From Candidatus Phycorickettsia trachydisci (GTDB taxonomy: Bacteria; Pseudomonadota; Alphaproteobacteria; Rickettsiales; Rickettsiaceae), in NCBI GenBank assembly GCA_945875085.1, contig CAMCJU010000027.1:1-8828 (forward strand): a stretch of DNA of 8,828 nt. The letters run 5' to 3'. Shown piece by piece: positions 5,199 to 8,828 of this stretch (the first letter of the stretch is position 1; each line of letters begins with the position of its first letter). The notes below the pieces were generated by a model. The model was not told the DNA's origin and ran no database searches. It saw nothing but the letters and a program-made list of their open reading frames with translations. The position numbers were made by a program, and so were the translations under genes.

Positions 5199-7034
5199 AT
5201 GAGTACGCCAATTTATTATATCAAAAATGGAGGCTTAAGCTTTGGTGATAAAACAATCTTTCAGTCAGCTGAACTTTATCTCTATCCTTACGACAAAATA
5301 TGCCTTATAGGTCGCAATGGATCTGGCAAGTCAAGTTTGCTTAAGGTCATAAGTAGTTTATATGAACTCAGCTCCGGAGAACTCTACAGCGCCCCTTTGC
5401 TTGAAATATCTTACCTTGATCAAAATCCAAAACTCGATAAACAGCAAAGCATCTATAACTTTATTTTAGGTCAAGAGGCGCAAGAAGCAAAATACAAAGC
5501 AGATATAATTCTATCGCAGCTTGAAATTGATGGCGATCAGCAACTCTTGCAGCTCTCTGGCGGGCAATTGCGCAGAGCGTCATTGGCCAAGGCCTTGATG
5601 GGCGATCCGCAATTATTGTTGCTAGATGAGCCGACAAACCATATGGACATAAGAATGATCGAATGGCTGGAGGATTACGTCAAAAAATATCAAGGAACTA
5701 TTGTTTGCATTTCTCATGATCGAAGTTTTTTAAGCAACGTTACTAATAAAGTTTGGTGGCTAGATCGAGGCATCATACATAAATCTGATAAAGGCTTTAA
5801 ATATTTTGAGGTCTGGCAAGAAGAGATGATGCTGCAAGAAGAGCGCGAATTGCAAAAATTAAATAAAAAAATGCAGGCTGAAAATCAGTGGCTTTTTGGA
5901 GGCATTTCTGCCAGGCGTAAGCGCAATCAAAAAAGACTTACTGCACTGTTTTCTTTGCGCCAAAAGCTACACTCAGCAAGAGCGCAAGTTTTAAATGCTA
6001 AGCAAAAAATTCAAACTTCTCTTGATGAAGCTAAAAAAACCCAATTTATTATCGAGGCCCAAAACATTAGCTTTGGATATGATGATAGCAAGATGCTGGT
6101 TTCTAATTTTGACTTCAGGGTTAAAAAGGGTGAAAAAATTGGCATCATCGGGCCAAATGGCACTGGAAAAACCACATTGTTAAAACTGCTGACCAAGCAA
6201 TTGGCCCCTAGTATTGGGCGCGTTAAGCATGGCTCTAATTTAGAGATTTCTTACCTTGAGCAAACCAGGCAAGATATAAAGCTCAATTCTACTTTGCAAG
6301 AAGTGCTCTGCCCTAGCGGATCTTACTACATTGAGCTTGGTGGTAGAGTAGTTCATGCCGCATCATATTTAAAGCAGTTTATGTTTGATCCAAGGCTGCT
6401 TAGCGCAAGAGTATCGATCCTTTCGGGCGGCGAATTAAATAGGCTATTATTGGCAAAACTTCTTATCAAACCTGGGGGCTTGTTGATACTCGATGAGCCA
6501 ACTAATGACCTTGATATGGACACCATTGAGATACTCCTTGAGCTACTTTTCGATTACACTGGCACTTGCATTGTAGTTAGCCATGATCGTGATTTTTTAA
6601 ATAGACTGGTTGATAGATCGCTTATTTTTCGCAAAGATCAAGAAGTGCTCGACATTGTAGGGGGATATGAAGATTATACTAAATTATGTTTGCCTGAGAC
6701 AAAAGTAGCTCGGGGAAAAAGCATAATTACTGAGCTTGATGATAAAAATTTAGCTAAAAACAAAGATCCCAAAAAGCCAGAGGCACAAAGACCAGAGCCA
6801 CAAAAACTTTCCTATAAATATCAACGTGAACTGCAGAATTTGCCCCTTGAGATACACGCCTTAGAGCAAGAAATAACCGCTCTGGAACTTGCGCTGCAAG
6901 ATGGAGATTTATTTAGCAACAATAGAGCCAAATTTGATTCTTTTGCTTTTGGCGCTCAGGATGCTAGGAGAATGCTTGAGGAAAAAATGCAGCGCTGGAT
7001 CGAGCTAGAAGATCTAAAAAATCAATTAAAATAA
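5199..7034 (+). CDS. uup: ABC-F family ATPase, Uup type
   Basis: This is a soluble tandem-ATPase protein of the ABC-F family, which acts on ribosomes rather than in transport. E. coli Uup has also been linked to suppression of precise transposon excision and to handling of branched DNA. Domain 1 has Walker A G38-R-N-G-S-G-K-S45, signature LSGGQ (119-123), Walker B ending D143-E144 and switch H173. The inter-domain linker (about 205-270) is charged and helical, with WLFGGISARRKRNQKRLTAL (231-250) matching the WxxxGxxARRxRN pattern of Uup. Domain 2 has Walker A 318-325 (GPNGTGKT), signature LSGGE (408-412), Walker B ending D432-E433 and switch H462. A basic, Pro-rich spacer (about 500-537) leads to a C-terminal coiled coil (540-611), the Uup mark that separates it from EttA. 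Length 611 is close to the E. coli protein. There are no membrane segments. Confidence 0.93.
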   Translation: MSTPIYYIKNGGLSFGDKTIFQSAELYLYPYDKICLIGRNGSGKSSLLKVISSLYELSSGELYSAPLLEISYLDQNPKLDKQQSIYNFILGQEAQEAKYKADIILSQLEIDGDQQLLQLSGGQLRRASLAKALMGDPQLLLLDEPTNHMDIRMIEWLEDYVKKYQGTIVCISHDRSFLSNVTNKVWWLDRGIIHKSDKGFKYFEVWQEEMMLQEERELQKLNKKMQAENQWLFGGISARRKRNQKRLTALFSLRQKLHSARAQVLNAKQKIQTSLDEAKKTQFIIEAQNISFGYDDSKMLVSNFDFRVKKGEKIGIIGPNGTGKTTLLKLLTKQLAPSIGRVKHGSNLEISYLEQTRQDIKLNSTLQEVLCPSGSYYIELGGRVVHAASYLKQFMFDPRLLSARVSILSGGELNRLLLAKLLIKPGGLLILDEPTNDLDMDTIEILLELLFDYTGTCIVVSHDRDFLNRLVDRSLIFRKDQEVLDIVGGYEDYTKLCLPETKVARGKSIITELDDKNLAKNKDPKKPEAQRPEPQKLSYKYQRELQNLPLEIHALEQEITALELALQDGDLFSNNRAKFDSFAFGAQDARRMLEEKMQRWIELEDLKNQLK

Positions 7035-7041
7035 ACCTATC

Positions 7042-7069
7042 TTGAGGGGAGCTTATTTGATAATATATT
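7042..7069 (+). promoter_or_regulatory. Possible sigma-70 promoter for pyrH-frr
   Basis: In the 60-bp gap after uup, TTGAGG (7042-7047) and TATATT (7064-7069) are 16 bp apart and would start transcription about 20 nt before the pyrH ATG. The -35 matches only four of six positions, so this is a modest prediction. Read-through from uup is the alternative. No Shine-Dalgarno sequence precedes pyrH. Confidence 0.3.
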
Positions 7070-7094
7070 GTTATAAAGATTATTAAACATCAGT

Positions 7095-7808
7095 ATGCAA
7101 AATTATAAAAACATACTACTGAAAATCTCAGGCGAAGCGCTGATGGGGGATAAGCAATTCGGGCACGATATTGAATTTATTAAAGGCATCGCCCAAGATA
7201 TTAAGGAGCTGACTCAAACAGGCGTGCGTCTTAGCATCGTTGTTGGGGGGGGCAATATATACAGGGGCGAGCAAGCTGCTGCCTTTGGCATGGAGAGGGC
7301 TACTGGAGATTATATCGGCATGCTAGGAACTGTTATTAATGCGATTGCTATTCAAAATATACTTGAAAGTATCGGCGTTATTACCAGAGTGCTCTCGGCA
7401 ATTCCTATGAGTACGATTTGCGAGCCATACATCAGGCGCAAAGCTAAGCGCCACCTTGAAAAAGGGCGCGTAGTTATTTTTGCTGCTGGATCTGGTAACC
7501 CATTTTTTACTACCGATACTGCTGCAGTATTAAGGGCCATTGAAATGAATTGCCAAGTTTTACTTAAGGCCACTCAAGTTGATGGCGTCTACTCTAAAGA
7601 CCCTAAGCTTTACTCGGATGCTACGAAGTTTGAAACCATTACGTATAAAAAAGTACTAGAAGATAATTTAAAGGTCATGGATATGTCAGCTATTGCTTTG
7701 GCGCGAGAAAATAGCTTGCCAATCATGATATTTTCTATTAAAAATAAAGGTAATCTGTTGAATGTTTTGAACAACAAAGGTAATTTTACAAAAATTTTTG
7801 AAGGTTAA
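7095..7808 (+). CDS. pyrH: UMP kinase (uridylate kinase)
   Basis: This enzyme phosphorylates UMP to UDP with ATP in the cytoplasm, feeding all pyrimidine nucleotide synthesis. It is the bacterial amino-acid-kinase-fold type. Visible motifs in order are KISGEALMG (10-18), VVGGGNIYRG (49-58, phosphate-binding loop), GDYIGMLGTVINA (71-83), the nucleotide-binding SGNPFFTTDTAA (133-144), KATQVDGVYSKDP (158-170) and KVMDMSAIALAREN (193-206). The length of 237 residues is normal for the family and no key residue looks missing. The gene is followed 3 bp later by frr, a linkage common in bacteria. The rpsB-tsf pair often found upstream is replaced here by uup. Confidence 0.97.
   Translation: MQNYKNILLKISGEALMGDKQFGHDIEFIKGIAQDIKELTQTGVRLSIVVGGGNIYRGEQAAAFGMERATGDYIGMLGTVINAIAIQNILESIGVITRVLSAIPMSTICEPYIRRKAKRHLEKGRVVIFAAGSGNPFFTTDTAAVLRAIEMNCQVLLKATQVDGVYSKDPKLYSDATKFETITYKKVLEDNLKVMDMSAIALARENSLPIMIFSIKNKGNLLNVLNNKGNFTKIFEG
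7801..7804 (+). promoter_or_regulatory. Shine-Dalgarno AAGG of frr
   Basis: AAGG, inside the last pyrH codons, lies 7 nt before the frr ATG at 7812. Placed within the upstream gene, it implies co-translation from a pyrH-frr message. Confidence 0.55.
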
Positions 7809-7811
7809 TTT

Positions 7812-8372
7812 ATGGAAAAAGCAGAATTGCTAAATTTAGCAAAAACCAAAATGGATGGAGCTATCAGCTCTTTTGAGCATAATCTTAAAGGCCTCAGGGT
7901 CGGCAGAGCTGCCGCTAGCTTTGTTGAGCCCGTGCAGGTTGATGCTTATGGCGATAAGCAATTCATTACGCAAGTTGCAAGTATTTCAACGCCAGATGCT
8001 AGAACTATTAGCATTCAAGTTTGGGATAAAGCTTTAGTAAAGCAAGTAGAAAAAGCCATAGTTGAGGCAAATTTAGGCGTTACCCCTGTTTCCGATGGCC
8101 AGTTGATACGCTTAAATATTCCTCCTTTAAATGAAGAGCGCAGAAAAGAGCTGGTAAAAGTTGCTGCTAAATACGCAGAAGAATCCAAAGTATCGGTTCG
8201 TAATGTGCGTAGAGATATTATTGATAGTTTAAAAAAGATCCAAAAAGATGGCGCTATCTCTGAGGATGAATTGCGCGTATCTAGCGAGCAGATGCAAAAA
8301 ATAACCGATGAATTTATTGCTAAAATTGAGAAGATTGTAAGCGTAAAGGAAAAAGAAATCGTCTCAATTTAA
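7812..8372 (+). CDS. frr: Ribosome recycling factor
   Basis: With EF-G this protein splits the post-termination ribosome so that its subunits can be reused. The 186-residue length is standard. Domain I (about 1-30 and 105-186) is the three-helix bundle, and domain II (about 31-104) is the beta/alpha/beta insert. Typical blocks are GLRVGRAAASFVEPVQVDAYG (27-47), ISTPDARTISIQVWDK (58-73), LNIPPLNEERRKELVKVAAK (101-120) and SVRNVRRDIIDSLKK (128-142). The arginine in the NVRRD segment is the conserved one of the long helix. The gene sits 3 bp after pyrH with a good AAGG, so it is co-transcribed. The downstream gene is queE rather than the uppS-cdsA pair often found. Confidence 0.97.
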   Translation: MEKAELLNLAKTKMDGAISSFEHNLKGLRVGRAAASFVEPVQVDAYGDKQFITQVASISTPDARTISIQVWDKALVKQVEKAIVEANLGVTPVSDGQLIRLNIPPLNEERRKELVKVAAKYAEESKVSVRNVRRDIIDSLKKIQKDGAISEDELRVSSEQMQKITDEFIAKIEKIVSVKEKEIVSI

Positions 8373-8403
8373 AGATGTATTTACTAGTCAAGGGCGGGTC
8401 AAG

Positions 8404-8828
8404 TTGTTAGGCCAAAATCAGATACGCAGTGTTATTATAGACTCTGGCGATGATCTATACGTTCAGGAGATATTTCTGACCATTCAAGGCGAAGGGCCTT
8501 TTGTGGGGCATGGGGCCATCTTTGTAAGACTTGGTGGCTGTAATTTGGCATGTAAGTTTTGCGATACAGAGTTTGAAAGCTTTGAGAAATTATCCCGCCA
8601 GCAAATTATCTCAAAGATCAACGATTTCAAAAGCGATCTAGCTACTGATTTAGTCGTAATAACCGGAGGAGAGCCGCTGCGTCAATCAATTGCCCCTTTG
8701 TGCTTCGATCTTTTAAGTGCGGGCTTTAGGATTCAAATTGAGACTAATGGCACTATTTTTCGCGCCCTTCCCGATCAAGTCTCGATAGTTTGCTCGCCAA
8801 AATCAACCACACAGGGCTATCATAAACT
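8404..8828 (+). CDS. queE: 7-carboxy-7-deazaguanine synthase, radical SAM (5' part, cut by window end)
   Basis: QueE converts 6-carboxytetrahydropterin to 7-carboxy-7-deazaguanine on the way to queuosine in tRNA, using SAM and an iron-sulfur cluster. With a TTG start, the visible 141 residues read LYVQEIFLTIQGEGPF (18-33), then RLGGCNLACKFCDTEF (42-57) with C46, C50 and C53 as the CX3CX2C cluster ligands, TGGEP (87-91) for SAM binding, ETNG (113-116) and SPK (131-133). No ATG lies in frame before the conserved region. The TTG at 8404 gives MLGQN, like the MFGxN start I recall for related alphaproteobacterial proteins, and AGGGCGGG (8391-8398) lies just upstream. The frame is open back to 8347, so an earlier non-ATG start is not excluded. 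It follows frr by 31 bp and is probably in the same transcript. Confidence 0.9.
   Translation, partial: MLGQNQIRSVIIDSGDDLYVQEIFLTIQGEGPFVGHGAIFVRLGGCNLACKFCDTEFESFEKLSRQQIISKINDFKSDLATDLVVITGGEPLRQSIAPLCFDLLSAGFRIQIETNGTIFRALPDQVSIVCSPKSTTQGYHK

Noticed and set aside
1..8828. CRISPR arrays, tRNA or rRNA genes, transposases, phage genes, attachment sites, known riboswitches
   Set aside because: Reading both strands showed no regularly spaced repeats, tRNA-like cloverleaf, transposase or integrase motif, or recognisable riboswitch core.

Overview
The window reads as an ordinary chromosomal stretch of an AT-rich alphaproteobacterium, probably of the Rickettsiales/Holosporales kind. This assignment is an inference from several cues: the low-GC codon use, the short intergenic gaps, the alphaproteobacterial style of the PBP2 N-terminus (a TRRQF motif before the membrane helix), the adjacent pyrH-frr pair, and a QueE whose first residues (MLGQN) resemble the MFGxN start I recall for QueE of related alphaproteobacteria. 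A gene for sigma-54 is present, which the classical Rickettsia/Ehrlichia lineages lack, so a less reduced relative is more likely. No phylogenetic test was possible.

Left part (1-3052, + strand): the last codons of an upstream gene may be visible at 2-52. Next come an exported serine beta-lactamase-like hydrolase (63-1283) and, 26 bp on, the elongation transpeptidase PBP2 (mrdA, 1310-3052). This is a small peptidoglycan/cell-envelope block. The usual mrdA partner rodA is not next door.

Middle (3053-3817): this is the unusual part. A 67-residue unknown ORF (3138-3341) ends at a TAA, but its frame stays open for 37 more codons, and an A7 run then separates that frame from a further open stretch. 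Facing it on the - strand is a near-consensus sigma-70 promoter (3757-3785) just past the rpoN stop codon. It points into a 31-codon ORF that would become about 93 codons if one base in a T run were removed. Both degenerate frames run into a 65-bp near-perfect palindrome (3495-3559), and a second, shorter inverted near-copy lies beside it. I read this as a decayed small-gene region carrying a palindromic element, with a possible small RNA or small-protein transcription unit.

Right part: rpoN (sigma-54, 3818-5155, - strand) is divergent from uup (ABC-F ATPase, 5199-7034, + strand) across only 43 bp. Then come pyrH (UMP kinase, 7095-7808) and frr (ribosome recycling factor, 7812-8372), separated by 3 bp, and queE (7-carboxy-7-deazaguanine synthase, from a probable TTG at 8404), which runs off the window end. 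These serve translation (Uup, Frr), pyrimidine nucleotide supply (PyrH) and tRNA queuosine biosynthesis (QueE). No tRNA, rRNA, CRISPR array, insertion sequence or phage gene was seen.
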